Source: DATGZX01 sp035296965
GTDB lineage: Bacteria; Planctomycetota; Planctomycetia; Gemmatales; Gemmataceae
NCBI GenBank assembly: GCA_035296965.1
Contig: DATGZX010000304.1
Coordinates: 1 to 26,178 of the forward strand
DNA length: 26,178 nt
Reading direction: 5' to 3'
Positions 18,901 to 26,178 of the stretch are shown piece after piece. A program made the translations under genes and the position numbers. Under the pieces are notes generated by a model. It saw nothing but the letters and a program-made list of their open reading frames with translations, did no database searches and was not told the origin of the DNA. Position 1 is the stretch's first letter; the number at the start of each line of letters is the position of its first letter.

Positions 18901-19592
18901 TGAAGGGGCCGCGCGGCCGCATCGAATTTTGCAAGCGCATCGAAGAGAAGTATGGCCAGGACCGGCGCGTGGATTCCGAACGGCCGCTCGTGAAAATCGA
19001 CGGCGACCGGCCCGGCGACACCACGGTCACCTACGACAAGGGCGGCTGGGTCTTCTGGATGCTGCTCCGCCACATGGGGCGAGAGCGGGCACTTGCGGGA
19101 CTGCAGGCGTTCATCCGCAAGTACGACGCCAATCCGGATCATCCCGCGTTGGAAGACTTCGTGGCCAGCATGCGCAGCTTCGCGCCCGACCCAGTTGCCT
19201 ACGACGCTTTTGTGCTTCAGTGGTTCTTCGAAGTGGTCATGCCGGAGTATCAGCTCAGCGATGGATACCGGACACAGGTCCCGGGCGAGAAGGCCGCCGC
19301 GGCGAATAATTCCTTGGCCGCCGGCGGTGAGATTTGGGATGTCGCGGTCCACGTTGAAAACGTCGGCACGGGCCTCATGCCGGTCGAGATCGCGGCGCTG
19401 GCTGGCGAACGGTTTGAGGAAGACGGCAGCGCGTCCACGCAATATCGCGACGCCCGGACCAGCGTTCTCCTGGGCGCCGGCGCCGGCAAAAATGTCACGA
19501 TTCGCTGTGATTTTAAGCCTGACCGCGTGCTGGTCGATCCTGATGCACTGGTCTTCCAACTCCGGCGCAAGGTTGCGGGGAAGCGCTTTTGA
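15936..19592 (+). CDS. ABC-2 permease fused to M1-type metallopeptidase
   Basis: This 1218-aa membrane protein has two ABC-2-type permease halves (about residues 1-280 and 330-620, each with about six hydrophobic segments), then a large extracytoplasmic domain from about 640. That domain resembles M1 aminopeptidases: zinc motif HEAAH at 951-955 followed by QWWGN, and a third ligand in NILSEG at Glu975. The spacing is HExxH-x19-E, where classical M1 enzymes have x18. The exopeptidase GxMEN motif is not seen; the corresponding region reads FPNLASYAQGFGTNITFSE. Export coupled to peptidase activity is inferred. ATG 15936 follows GGGAG at 7 nt; the preceding TTG (15933) is not needed. It forms a pair with the ATPase upstream. 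Confidence 0.93.
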   Translation: MSPKRLFSVFRLEMGQNVRRPIFWILMLALGLTAYGLSTGDMMITSGDSTVGGKKAWITSEFAVAQMMTMVFPLFYSFFIAVVAGMSVIHDDELKVGELLHATSLRPSEYVWGKFLAILASFVAVVFLHLLFAVYFNHEFPNVKSSEIRGDCFVGNYLRPTCVFVLPMLVFLAGTAFAVGEMTRKPILVFVLPVALLLACGFFLWEWAPTWLDPRIDRALMLVDPAGFRWLKQTWLKIDRGVDFYNHATIQFDVPFLASRCAFLVVGLLLVFLSQRHLTAVVRGSRQSARRSILSFLRKSRAAGVRGGADNDQVQATPPERALVALGMYSVAPGLFRGIFEVARIEVRGLRSQPGLYLFVPLILLQTIGTSLVSVGVFDTPLWMTPGTLAVGCMNTLTLLICLLLLFYTVESLQRERHTLFASIHHATPVQTASILFGKSIANSIVGAVILLAALIGCAIVLLVQGRVEFALRPFLLTWALLLPVTFFGWTAFTMAVLAVTRNRYTTYGICLGALIFTGYRQLTGHMNWVGNWDLWSVLRWSDMQVFELDGRALLLNRIMVLGLGVFFTALAVRWFPRRELDAGRTLQRFYPLPLLKTALRLLPYALVPLAAGIMLWLTVYQGFEGDAAKKREKDYWRKNLATWKDAPTPALTAVDLNVDLEPSRRWLHVRGQFDLRNHRDIELVQIPLTGGDHWEELQWTMNGEKYEPENRQHLFVFTPPKPLKRGDKLQIGFEYHGTFPHGVTKNGGSKSEFILPSAVVLTAFTPSFVPVLGYVEEIGIDEDNHYDKRVWPEKWYEGITDVGSGLALPFTTRMRITAPAEFTLNSVGTRVSDTVEDGKRTTVWQSDHPLRFFNIVAGRWAEKRGKDTVVYYYPGHTYNIDEISEALDAARHYYSEWFYPYPWQELKLSEFPNLASYAQGFGTNITFSEGIGFLTKSEPKTDLAFMVTAHEAAHQWWGNILLPGRGPGCNILSEGMAHFSTMLLFDQVKGPRGRIEFCKRIEEKYGQDRRVDSERPLVKIDGDRPGDTTVTYDKGGWVFWMLLRHMGRERALAGLQAFIRKYDANPDHPALEDFVASMRSFAPDPVAYDAFVLQWFFEVVMPEYQLSDGYRTQVPGEKAAAANNSLAAGGEIWDVAVHVENVGTGLMPVEIAALAGERFEEDGSASTQYRDARTSVLLGAGAGKNVTIRCDFKPDRVLVDPDALVFQLRRKVAGKRF

Positions 19593-19635
19593 GTAGGTCT
19601 GTCTCTCCGCCGGCCAATTCTCATACCAACAGACC

Positions 19636-19727
19636 GTAGCCGCATTCGCCAGAATGCGGGGTAGTTCCTACAGGTTTCCCCGCATTCTGGCGAATGCGGC
19701 TACCGGGCGATGTCTCATTCATGACCG
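19636..19727 (-). repeat. Dispersed palindromic element, copy 2 (inverted)
   Basis: Perfect 26-bp arms (19636-19661, 19678-19703) share the GCATTCGCCAGAATGC core with copy 1 at 1922-2015. The leader, read on the minus strand as GCGGTCATGAATGAGACAT (19727-19709), matches copy 1 at 17 of 19 positions. It sits between the convergent ends of the permease-peptidase gene and trpS, with its leader 8 nt past the trpS stop. Confidence 0.8.
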
Positions 19728-19735
19728 CTCTCGGT

Positions 19736-20731
19736 CTAGACAGGGCTTGGTTTCAGGCCAATTGCCGCGCGCACGAGCGCCATGGTTTTCTTCGCTTCGG
19801 CGCGGGCGCGGGCAGCGCCTTCGCGCAGGACCTTTTCGACGTAGTCCGGGTTTTGAACCAATTCCTTCCGCCGCGTCCGCGCGGGCTCGAAGTAAGCATC
19901 CATTTTCTCGAACAGCAGATCCTTTGCTACCCCATAGCCCATGCCGCCGGCCCGATAACGTGCGGCCAGGGCGGCCTTTTCTTCCTCATTGGCGAACAGA
20001 CCGTACAGGGCGAAAACGTTGCAGCGTTCGGGGTCCTTGGGCTCATCGACAGTCTTGCTATCGGTCACGATGCTCCTGATCCGCTTGTGGAGCGGCTTGC
20101 CTTCCATGAAGATCTCGATCGTGTTGCCGTACGATTTGCTCATCTTCTGACCGTCAATGCCGGGGATCTTCGATTCTTTATCCAGGCGGGCGGCGGGAAT
20201 CGGGAAGACTTCGCGGTAAGCGCGATTGAACCGCCCGGCGATGTCCTGGGTCATTTCAATGTGCTGAACCTGGTCCTTGCCGACGGGCACGACATGCGAC
20301 CGATAAATGAGAATGTCGGCCGCCATCAGGACGGGATAGGTGAACAGGCCGACGCTGGCCTCAATGCCCTTCTCGATCTTCTCCTTGTAAGAGACGGCCC
20401 GCTCCAGGAGGCCCATGTTCGTCACGGTGCCCAGGATCCATGCCAATTCAGTCACCTCAGGCACATCGGATTGACGGAAGAAGACCGCTTTCTCGGGATC
20501 GAGCCCTAGGGCGAGATAATCGAGAGCGACGTCGCGCACGTTTTCGCTCATGGCGATCGGGTCTTGCAGCGTTGTCAGCGCGTGGTAATCGGCAATAAAG
20601 TAGAAAGCGGCAGCCTCGTTCTGCAGAGCGATGTGCTGTTTGATCGCTCCGAAGTAGTTGCCGATGTGCAGTTTGCCTGAAGGCTGCACGCCGCTCAGGA
20701 TCCGGCGTGGGCCGGCAATTGGCGTCGTCAT
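19736..20731 (-). CDS. trpS: Tryptophan--tRNA ligase
   Basis: This 331-aa class I aminoacyl-tRNA synthetase charges tRNA(Trp) in the cytoplasm. The HIGH-type motif appears as PSGKLHIGNY (about 17-26) and KMSKS is at 196-200 (GQKMSKSYGN). Other family blocks are IADYHALTT and MAADILIYRSHVVPVGKDQVQH. The length is normal for bacterial TrpRS (about 330 aa) and both motifs are intact, so it should be active. ATG 20731 follows AAAGGAT at about 7 nt. It is divergent from the hypothetical gene at 20935, with a MITE-like element between them. Confidence 0.97.
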   Translation of the reverse strand: MTTPIAGPRRILSGVQPSGKLHIGNYFGAIKQHIALQNEAAAFYFIADYHALTTLQDPIAMSENVRDVALDYLALGLDPEKAVFFRQSDVPEVTELAWILGTVTNMGLLERAVSYKEKIEKGIEASVGLFTYPVLMAADILIYRSHVVPVGKDQVQHIEMTQDIAGRFNRAYREVFPIPAARLDKESKIPGIDGQKMSKSYGNTIEIFMEGKPLHKRIRSIVTDSKTVDEPKDPERCNVFALYGLFANEEEKAALAARYRAGGMGYGVAKDLLFEKMDAYFEPARTRRKELVQNPDYVEKVLREGAARARAEAKKTMALVRAAIGLKPSPV

Positions 20732-20790
20732 GTTTTTATCCTTTGTTTATCATCCCAGTTCCTTTGTATTTTGTACTGTGTCCCTTGCAA

Positions 20791-20905
20791 TGGAGCCTGC
20801 TGAAAAAGGGGTCTGACCCCTTCCACGAAGGGCGATAGACGCCCAAGAAAGCGGGAAATCAGTGAAGCTTCGTAGGGGGTCAGACCCCTTTTTCAGCAGG
20901 CTCCA
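20791..20905. mobile_element. MITE-like element with perfect 30-bp inverted ends
   Basis: The ends 20791-20820 and 20876-20905 are exact reverse complements over 30 bp around a 55-bp centre with no coding capacity. Each end carries GGGGTCAGACCCC followed outward by TTTTT, so both strands have a terminator-like run facing out. An AATGGA occurs at both borders (20789-20794 and 20904-20909) but overlaps the ends, so a target duplication is not proven. It sits between divergent trpS and the next gene, ending 29 bp before that start codon. Confidence 0.75.
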
Positions 20906-20934
20906 ATGGACAGGGGACGAAAGGAAGCAGGGCC

Positions 20935-21687
20935 ATGGTTGATAAAGTCACGGAAGTCCTCATTGACACGCTGAAGCAGGCTGTCGCAGACCCTGGCGAG
21001 CACCGCCTGGTCAAAAGCGGCAAGCTCGATGGGCTCTTTGCCAACAGAAGCGGCGCCAATGGCGAGGCGGCGGCGCGGGCGGTGCGCGAGGGACTTTTGG
21101 AAGTCGTCCGGGCGGAAACCAAGGGGAAGGTTACGACCGAATGGGTTCGCTTGACTCCCCGCGGCGTGGAATTCCTGCACGATCAGGAGTCCCCGCTCCA
21201 GGCGCTCAAGGACCTGCAGTCGATTTTGCAGGTCACCCGCGATGGTGTGCCACTCTGGCTTACGGAGATGCGCGGAGAACTTCAGGGCCTGGCGAAAAAG
21301 CTGGGCGAAGAGGCGGAACGTTGGACCCAGCGGCTCGATGCCCTGAGCCAGCGCGTCGAGGAGGCTTTGCGCCGAGCAGAAGCAAGCGGGCCGCCGCTGC
21401 CCGATGGAGCGGCCGCTGAAGCCCCCTGGGCCAAGGACGCGCTGGCCTACCTGGACCATCGCAAGATCGGCGGCGCTCCCGGCGACTGTCCGTTGCCTGA
21501 ACTATTTGCAGCATTGCGCGAGCGCTACGCTGAGCTCTCGCTGACTGCCTTCCACGATCGCCTGCGCCGGCTTCACGATCGGCAGGCGCTGCGCCTTTTG
21601 CCGTTTCCAGGGCCTCCGGATGCCATTCCAGAACCTGAATACGCACTGCTGGATGGCGCGTCACTTCTCTATTTCGTTGGCCGCTAG
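20935..21687 (+). CDS. Hypothetical protein with winged-helix-like ends
   Basis: This 250-aa cytoplasmic protein is not one I can name. The first 85 residues read like a winged helix (LIDTLKQAVADPGEHRLVK, AARAVREGLLEVVRAE, then a basic WVRLTPRGVEFLHD wing). Residues about 95-155 are highly helical and probably a coiled coil (LQGLAKKLGEEAERWTQRLD). The last 85 again look winged-helix-like (LSLTAFHDRLRRLHDRQALRLL). A DNA-binding or chromosome-associated role is possible but unproven. ATG 20935 follows AAGGAAG. Its native promoter would have to lie in or beyond the adjacent MITE-like element. Confidence 0.75.
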   Translation: MVDKVTEVLIDTLKQAVADPGEHRLVKSGKLDGLFANRSGANGEAAARAVREGLLEVVRAETKGKVTTEWVRLTPRGVEFLHDQESPLQALKDLQSILQVTRDGVPLWLTEMRGELQGLAKKLGEEAERWTQRLDALSQRVEEALRRAEASGPPLPDGAAAEAPWAKDALAYLDHRKIGGAPGDCPLPELFAALRERYAELSLTAFHDRLRRLHDRQALRLLPFPGPPDAIPEPEYALLDGASLLYFVGR

Positions 21688-21869
21688 GCTGGCAATCCCG
21701 TCCAAAGGCTGCATTGTTCCATCAGTTTCTGGGCCGAAACCCTTTGAATTGAGCGACGGTTCGGCGATACTGTTAACTGTCGTCCAAAGGGAGGCCAATC
21801 TTCGTTTCCTGACGGGGCTTTATTTCTGGCCCATCGGCATGGCCATCAAGACCAGGAGGTCAAACTCGC

Positions 21870-23594
21870 GTGGATTCGAAAAACACACCCCCAAGCCGTC
21901 CGGGACGCAACCTCCGGGAAGGAGCCGAAACGATCGTATTTGTTGTCGTTCTCGTGCTCATCCTCAAGGAGTTCGTGGCGGAGGCCTTCGTGATCCCCAC
22001 GGGTTCAATGGCAACGACGCTCTATGGGAACCAGGAAGACGTCCGCTGCCCTCAGTGCGGCTTCGAGTTCCCTGTTAACTGCAGCAGCGAACGCGATCAA
22101 GCTCAAACTCATCCCGATCCCGTTGCGGGTTGTATCTGCCCCAACTGTCGCTTTGTGATAGACTTTCGCCCAAACCGATCGCTGCCATCGTGCAAATCGG
22201 GCGACCGAGTCATTGTCGGAAAGTTTCTTTACGACACCCATTTGCAAACTCCCGAGCGGCAGAGCGTCGTGGTCTTCAAGTACCCGGAAAAGCCCAACCA
22301 GGAATTCGAGACGGTCAACTACATCAAACGTCTGATCGGTAAGCCCGGGGAGACCATCGGGATTCATTACGGCGATATTTACGTCTATCCTCAGGCGGGA
22401 CGTGATGGGGGGCCGGAACTCTCCTACCGGGACCGCCCTCTTCCAGCCAACGAGCTGGACGCATGGAAGCCGCCCTTCATGTACGAAAACGACCCGGAGG
22501 CGATGGCATTGTTCAAGGATGGCAAGTTTGAGATCGTTCGCAAGGCTCCCGCCCAGGTGCTCGCGATGCGCCGGATCGTCTATGACAACGATCGCCAGGC
22601 AAAAGACCTTGTCGAGGCTGGAGGCCCAGCCCGCTGGGCCGCTGAGAAGGACGAGGAGCATCCCGGTACTACTGAGAATGGGCAGCCGGCGTACATCCGC
22701 AAGCGCACGCTGGCGCAGCAGGATAAATCCTGGGAAACCGAGGGGGCACTCGGCTTTCGGCATCCTTTCCGGCAGGGCCCGCTTGCCTGGCTTCGCTATC
22801 GACACCTCCTGGTGCCGCGCTCGGCCGACACCAGGCTTGCCGACTTGCCGTCCGCCGTCATCAGACCCGAGTTGATTACGGATTTCCTGGGCTACAATAC
22901 CTGGCAACCACTCTACGGAACGAATACGCCGCCGCCGCCAAATTGGGTTGGGGACCTGATCGTGGAATGCCAAGCCACTGTCAAGCGGGCGGAGGGTGAA
23001 TTCGTGCTGGAATTGTCCAAAGGCAGCGATCGCTTTCAGGCGCGCTGGGACCTGGCCACGGGACAGTGTGCCCTGGTGCGGATTACGGAGGGCAAGGAGG
23101 TGGCGCTGGCAACGCAGCCGACGCCGCTGAAGGGAAACGGTAGCTTTTCCCTGCGCTTCGCCAACGTGGATCAGCGCCTGATCGTCTGGGTCAATAGGCG
23201 TATGCCCTTTGGCGACGGCGTTGCCTATGCCCCACCTCAGTCTCCCGGCCCCTCCGAAAATGATCTGGAGCCGGCCAGCATCGGCGTCAGCAGCGGAGAG
23301 GTTGGTATCCGCGAGCTGAAGCTGTGGCGTGACACCTACTATTCGCTTCGGCCGGGAGAGGCGGACGCATCTTTAGCGTCCGACGATTGGAGCGACCCTG
23401 CGAGATGGTCTGCCCTACGTGAGTTACCGGCGAAGACGCTCTATGTTCAGCCGGGACATTACTTGTGCATGGGCGATAACAGCCTTCAGAGTTCAGACAG
23501 CCGGATGTGGGGGGCCGTGCCGCAACGTCTCTTGCAGGGGAGAGCGATCCTCATTTACTGGCCGCTCAACTCACGCTTTGGCCTGATCCATTGA
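21870..23594 (+). CDS. lepB: Signal peptidase I, enlarged form with inserts
   Basis: This 574-aa membrane protease removes signal peptides on the outer face of the cytoplasmic membrane. It has one N-terminal membrane helix (about 18-41), the nucleophile Ser46 in PTGSMATTL, the general base Lys153 in YIKRLIGKPGE, and the C-terminal box GDNSLQSSDSR (535-545). E. coli LepB is about 324 aa; the extra length is in two inserts. One lies between the Ser and Lys boxes and carries CPQC (60-63) and CICPNC (88-93), a zinc-ribbon pattern. The other, about 170-525, includes a beta-rich segment (about 358-490) that looks like a lectin/DUF1080-type jelly roll. The start is GTG 21870 with AGGAGGT 10 nt upstream. 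Confidence 0.93.
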   Translation: MDSKNTPPSRPGRNLREGAETIVFVVVLVLILKEFVAEAFVIPTGSMATTLYGNQEDVRCPQCGFEFPVNCSSERDQAQTHPDPVAGCICPNCRFVIDFRPNRSLPSCKSGDRVIVGKFLYDTHLQTPERQSVVVFKYPEKPNQEFETVNYIKRLIGKPGETIGIHYGDIYVYPQAGRDGGPELSYRDRPLPANELDAWKPPFMYENDPEAMALFKDGKFEIVRKAPAQVLAMRRIVYDNDRQAKDLVEAGGPARWAAEKDEEHPGTTENGQPAYIRKRTLAQQDKSWETEGALGFRHPFRQGPLAWLRYRHLLVPRSADTRLADLPSAVIRPELITDFLGYNTWQPLYGTNTPPPPNWVGDLIVECQATVKRAEGEFVLELSKGSDRFQARWDLATGQCALVRITEGKEVALATQPTPLKGNGSFSLRFANVDQRLIVWVNRRMPFGDGVAYAPPQSPGPSENDLEPASIGVSSGEVGIRELKLWRDTYYSLRPGEADASLASDDWSDPARWSALRELPAKTLYVQPGHYLCMGDNSLQSSDSRMWGAVPQRLLQGRAILIYWPLNSRFGLIH

Positions 23595-23613
23595 ACGCCC
23601 TTTTCCCACAGGC

Positions 23614-25233
23614 TCATCCTGCTTCGTCCTGTCCTTGCACTTCGATCAGGGCGGGTGCACTGCTGGCGACCGCCTCGCGCAGGGCGATCTCGAGGGACGA
23701 GTCCGAATCAATTTTCCAGTGGCGGACACCAAAGGCTCGCGCATAAGTCTCGAAATCCGGGTTGCGCAGATCGACGCCGATGAACCGGCTCTCGTAACGC
23801 CGTTGCTGGATGGCCTTGATAAGCGTCAGGCTGCCGTCGTTGATCAGGATGACAATGACCGGCAGTTTCTCCTGGACCGCAGTCGCCAATTCCAGGCCGC
23901 TCATCATGAAGCAGCCGTCGCCGACTACCGTGGCGACCACGCGCTCGGGAAAGGCGGCCTTGGCACCGAGTGCCGCTGGCAGGCCATACCCCATGGAGAC
24001 GTAACCGGCGGGATGCAGGAATGTGCGCGGGGAGTAAATCGGAAACTCAGCAAGCATTTGATAGGTCAAACGCGTAATGTCGCCGGCGATAATGGCGTCG
24101 CGCGGCAAACCTCGGCGGAGTCCTTCAATGAGGTCGAGGCCGAGAAGGCGCGCGGAAATGCTTGGTCGGCAGGGCGCTGTCCAAGGCAGGCGACTTGCGC
24201 CCGGCAAGGCCGAGAGAAGAAGCTGCACAGCCGCCTTCGCATCAGCCTGGATGCCCAGAGTCACTGGGTAATGCCGTCCAATCTCCTCACCATCAACGTC
24301 GATCTGGGCGAGCGCCGCGGGCAAAGGCATACACCAACTGCCTGTCGTCGCTTGCGAAAATCGGCAACCGATCGCCAGCAGCCCATCCGCCTGGGCGAAC
24401 AAGGGCGACATGAACTGCTCCATGTTCGTCAGATCGGAGGTCGCCCGGCTCCATGGCAGGCCGGCGTTCAGAGGATGGTCCGTGGGAACGGCGGATTTAC
24501 CTGAAAGACTGTGAAAGACGGGGGCTCCGAGCCTCTCGGCCAACTGCACGACCAAAGGAGCGGCGTCCGCAATGATGGCCCCGCCACCCACGATGAGTAG
24601 AGGCTGTCGCCAACCGCCGACCAGCTTGACCAGAGCTGCAACCTCCTTGGTCGAGGGCGTTCGTGGCGTCGGCGTCGGCGGCACGGCAGCTGTAGGATTC
24701 CCTTTGAAGTCGGCACGCAGCACGTCCAGCGGGGTCTCGACAAAGACCGGGCCCGGTCGGCCTTCTCGCATCGTCGTGAACGCCCTGTCCAATTCCGGGA
24801 TGAGGTTTGGCGCACTGGCAATCCGCGTACGCCACTTGGTGATCGTCGCGCACAAGCTCAGCTGGTCGTTTTCGTGATAATAGCCCGAGCGCAGCCCAAG
24901 GCCCTTGCTTGGTACCTGCCCGCTCAGAAGCAGAATCGGAATCGAGTCTGTGAACGCGGTTGCCAGGGGCGTCGCCGCATTCAGAACTCCCGGCCCGCAG
25001 ACAGCCAGGCATACGCCGGGCTTGCCGGTGGCGCGGGCGTAACCGTCGGCCATGAACGCAGCCGCCTGCTCGTCGCGAGCGAGGACGTGGCGGATGCCGG
25101 GCGTGCGTGCCAGCGCATCGTAGATGGGCGTGGTCTGCCCGCCCGGGTAGCCGAATACGTGCTGGACGCCGTGCTCGCCAAGCCGGCGCACCAGCACATC
25201 GGCAACCGTCTGCGGGCGGCTCACAGAAGCCAT
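23614..25233 (-). CDS. Thiamine-diphosphate enzyme, acetolactate synthase-like
   Basis: This 539-aa cytoplasmic enzyme belongs to the acetolactate synthase/pyruvate decarboxylase superfamily. The catalytic Glu55 lies in RDEQAAAFMADGYAR, a central domain runs from about 195 to 330, and the ThDP/Mg motif is GDG (438-440) to NDG (465-467). The overall pattern is closest to acetolactate synthase large subunits. No ilvN small subunit or ilvC lies nearby, so a role in branched-chain amino-acid synthesis is not supported by context; a 2-oxoacid decarboxylase or carboligase is as likely. ATG 25233 has GGAG about 9 nt upstream. It is 44 bp downstream of the VCBS gene on the same strand, so they may be co-transcribed. 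Confidence 0.9.
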   Translation of the reverse strand: MASVSRPQTVADVLVRRLGEHGVQHVFGYPGGQTTPIYDALARTPGIRHVLARDEQAAAFMADGYARATGKPGVCLAVCGPGVLNAATPLATAFTDSIPILLLSGQVPSKGLGLRSGYYHENDQLSLCATITKWRTRIASAPNLIPELDRAFTTMREGRPGPVFVETPLDVLRADFKGNPTAAVPPTPTPRTPSTKEVAALVKLVGGWRQPLLIVGGGAIIADAAPLVVQLAERLGAPVFHSLSGKSAVPTDHPLNAGLPWSRATSDLTNMEQFMSPLFAQADGLLAIGCRFSQATTGSWCMPLPAALAQIDVDGEEIGRHYPVTLGIQADAKAAVQLLLSALPGASRLPWTAPCRPSISARLLGLDLIEGLRRGLPRDAIIAGDITRLTYQMLAEFPIYSPRTFLHPAGYVSMGYGLPAALGAKAAFPERVVATVVGDGCFMMSGLELATAVQEKLPVIVILINDGSLTLIKAIQQRRYESRFIGVDLRNPDFETYARAFGVRHWKIDSDSSLEIALREAVASSAPALIEVQGQDEAG

Positions 25234-25277
25234 GCCAATTGTCTCCGCTGCTAGGATCCCCGTTCTCGCCGTCAGCC

Positions 25278-26178
25278 CTACTTCTTCTGTTGTCGTACCT
25301 GCTCGAAGATGAATACGCCCTTCTTGTTGGCAACGACGACGTCCGGCAGCTTGTCGCCGTTGATGTCATCCACGACGAACTGCGTGCCGATGCCCGAATC
25401 GTTGTCAATCATGTGAGGCTCGAAGTGCGTGAAACCGTCCCTGCTTTTCTTCGCCTCGAACCAGTAGAGCACGGCGGGATCGTTCGGATCGACGTCGCCG
25501 TGTGGGCCGTGCGCCCACCAGCGCTTGCCGGTCACCAGGTCCTTCAGACCATCGCCGTTGATATCGACGCAATGCAAAGCATGGCTTTGCGAGAAAAGCC
25601 TTTTGAACAGGTCGTTCCTGAGAAAGATCGGGTTGCCGTCCGCGCCCGATCGTTGTTGGTACCACCAGATACCATATCCGTGTGCTGAGCTGCTAATAAT
25701 GTCGGCCTTGCCGTCGCCGTCAACGTCGTAGGTGTGCATGTCCGCGCACGCTTCCCCCAAATTGGCAGGATGGAACTTCCAGGGCTTGTCGTCAAGTTGG
25801 GCCGGCTGTTCCCACCAGCCGCCGGTGCAAATCACGTCCGGCCGGCCGTCGCCGTTGACATCGCCCACGCCCAGCCCGTGCGCGAATCTGAAAGTGCCGG
25901 GGATTTCATGACCAGGCGAGCTTGGCTCGCTGATTGGATGCATTTCCCACGGCTGCGTGGGCTCCTTGCCGGGCTGGAACCATGCCATTTGCCCTTGCTT
26001 TTCCTGACCTTTGGGTTGCCAGCCCATGATCAATACGCGCTTGCCGGTGCCGAAAAGGTCAGCATAGAGAGGTGTTTCGTTGCACGCGCTGTGCCAGATC
26101 ATATGTTCCTTCCACGGGCCCGGCGCGCCCTGCGGATTCTCGTACCAGTAGCAAGGGGCGCCCGGGAAGCCGATGACG
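25278..26178 (-). CDS. VCBS/FG-GAP repeat protein, 5' end cut by the window
   Basis: The frame is open from the window edge, through ATG 26102, to a TAG at 25278, so at least 300 residues are seen and the true start lies outside. Repeats carry the calcium-binding-like DxNxDG pattern: VGDVNGDGRPDVI, YDVDGDGKADII, VDINGDGLKDLV and VDDINGDKLPDVV. These are FG-GAP/VCBS propeller blades with Trp-rich connecting segments (GGWWEQP, GIWWYQQ, YWYENPQG). Such proteins are normally exported; the signal peptide would be upstream of this window. The function is not known. It may share a transcript with the ThDP enzyme. Confidence 0.9.
   Translation of the reverse strand, partial: VIGFPGAPCYWYENPQGAPGPWKEHMIWHSACNETPLYADLFGTGKRVLIMGWQPKGQEKQGQMAWFQPGKEPTQPWEMHPISEPSSPGHEIPGTFRFAHGLGVGDVNGDGRPDVICTGGWWEQPAQLDDKPWKFHPANLGEACADMHTYDVDGDGKADIISSSAHGYGIWWYQQRSGADGNPIFLRNDLFKRLFSQSHALHCVDINGDGLKDLVTGKRWWAHGPHGDVDPNDPAVLYWFEAKKSRDGFTHFEPHMIDNDSGIGTQFVVDDINGDKLPDVVVANKKGVFIFEQVRQQKK

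Noticed and set aside
21744..21771. TTGAAT-16-GATACT as a promoter for the signal peptidase gene
   Set aside because: It matches consensus at only about 4 of 6 positions in each hexamer, too weak to list as a feature.

Overview
The window looks like chromosomal DNA from a planctomycete (Planctomycetota), probably of the Pirellulales/Gemmatales kind. I base this on gene content, not on a search. Supporting signs are a YVTN-propeller/phosphoesterase fusion, a VCBS (FG-GAP) repeat protein, an ABC permease fused to an M1-type peptidase, an oversized signal peptidase I with a zinc-ribbon insert, GC-rich coding DNA with long antisense shadow ORFs, and many unrelated palindromic repeats between genes. 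No tRNA, rRNA, CRISPR array, transposase gene or phage gene is visible.

Layout. 1-560: gene-free, with a cluster of hairpin repeats. 676-1890: Tm-1-like/UPF0261 protein. 1891-2203: three different palindromic elements in a row. 2204-2473 (-): small membrane-anchored protein. 2474-3436: a long leader/intergenic region with a good sigma70-type promoter. 3437-8701: operon prkA - DUF444/YeaH - spoVR - small unknown gene. 8824-9530 (-): RidA and an ArsR-type regulator, divergent from a PLP-dependent threonine/serine dehydratase (9597-10544). 10684-13206: secreted YncE-like propeller plus phosphoesterase. 13324-14115: TPR protein with its own promoter. 14116-14949: gene-free block dominated by a 141-bp inverted repeat and two-hairpin units. 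14950-19592: ABC ATPase plus permease/M1 peptidase fusion. 19736-20731 (-): trpS. 20791-20905: MITE-like element with perfect 30-bp inverted ends. 20935-21687: unknown protein with winged-helix-like ends. 21870-23594: signal peptidase I. 23614-25233 (-): thiamine-diphosphate enzyme of the acetolactate synthase type. 25278-26178 (-): VCBS-repeat protein, cut by the window edge.

How the genes work together. The prkA/yeaH/spoVR set is the widely conserved stress and stationary-phase kinase module. Here it has a fourth, translationally overlapping gene and a leader of roughly 300 nt. RidA removes the reactive enamine/imine that PLP-dependent serine/threonine dehydratases release, so the ridA-arsR / dehydratase arrangement makes sense as a unit. 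The ABC ATPase supplies the nucleotide-binding domain for the permease-peptidase fusion that follows it.

The most notable non-coding signal is repeat content. A two-hairpin unit occurs in two clusters about 14 kb apart with compensatory stem changes. A ~94-bp palindromic element occurs twice, each time just after a stop codon and in the same polarity. A 141-bp inverted pair encloses a tandem duplication. The most notable protein-level signal is the signal peptidase, which carries a Cys-rich insert between its Ser and Lys boxes and a jelly-roll-like insert before its C-terminal box.
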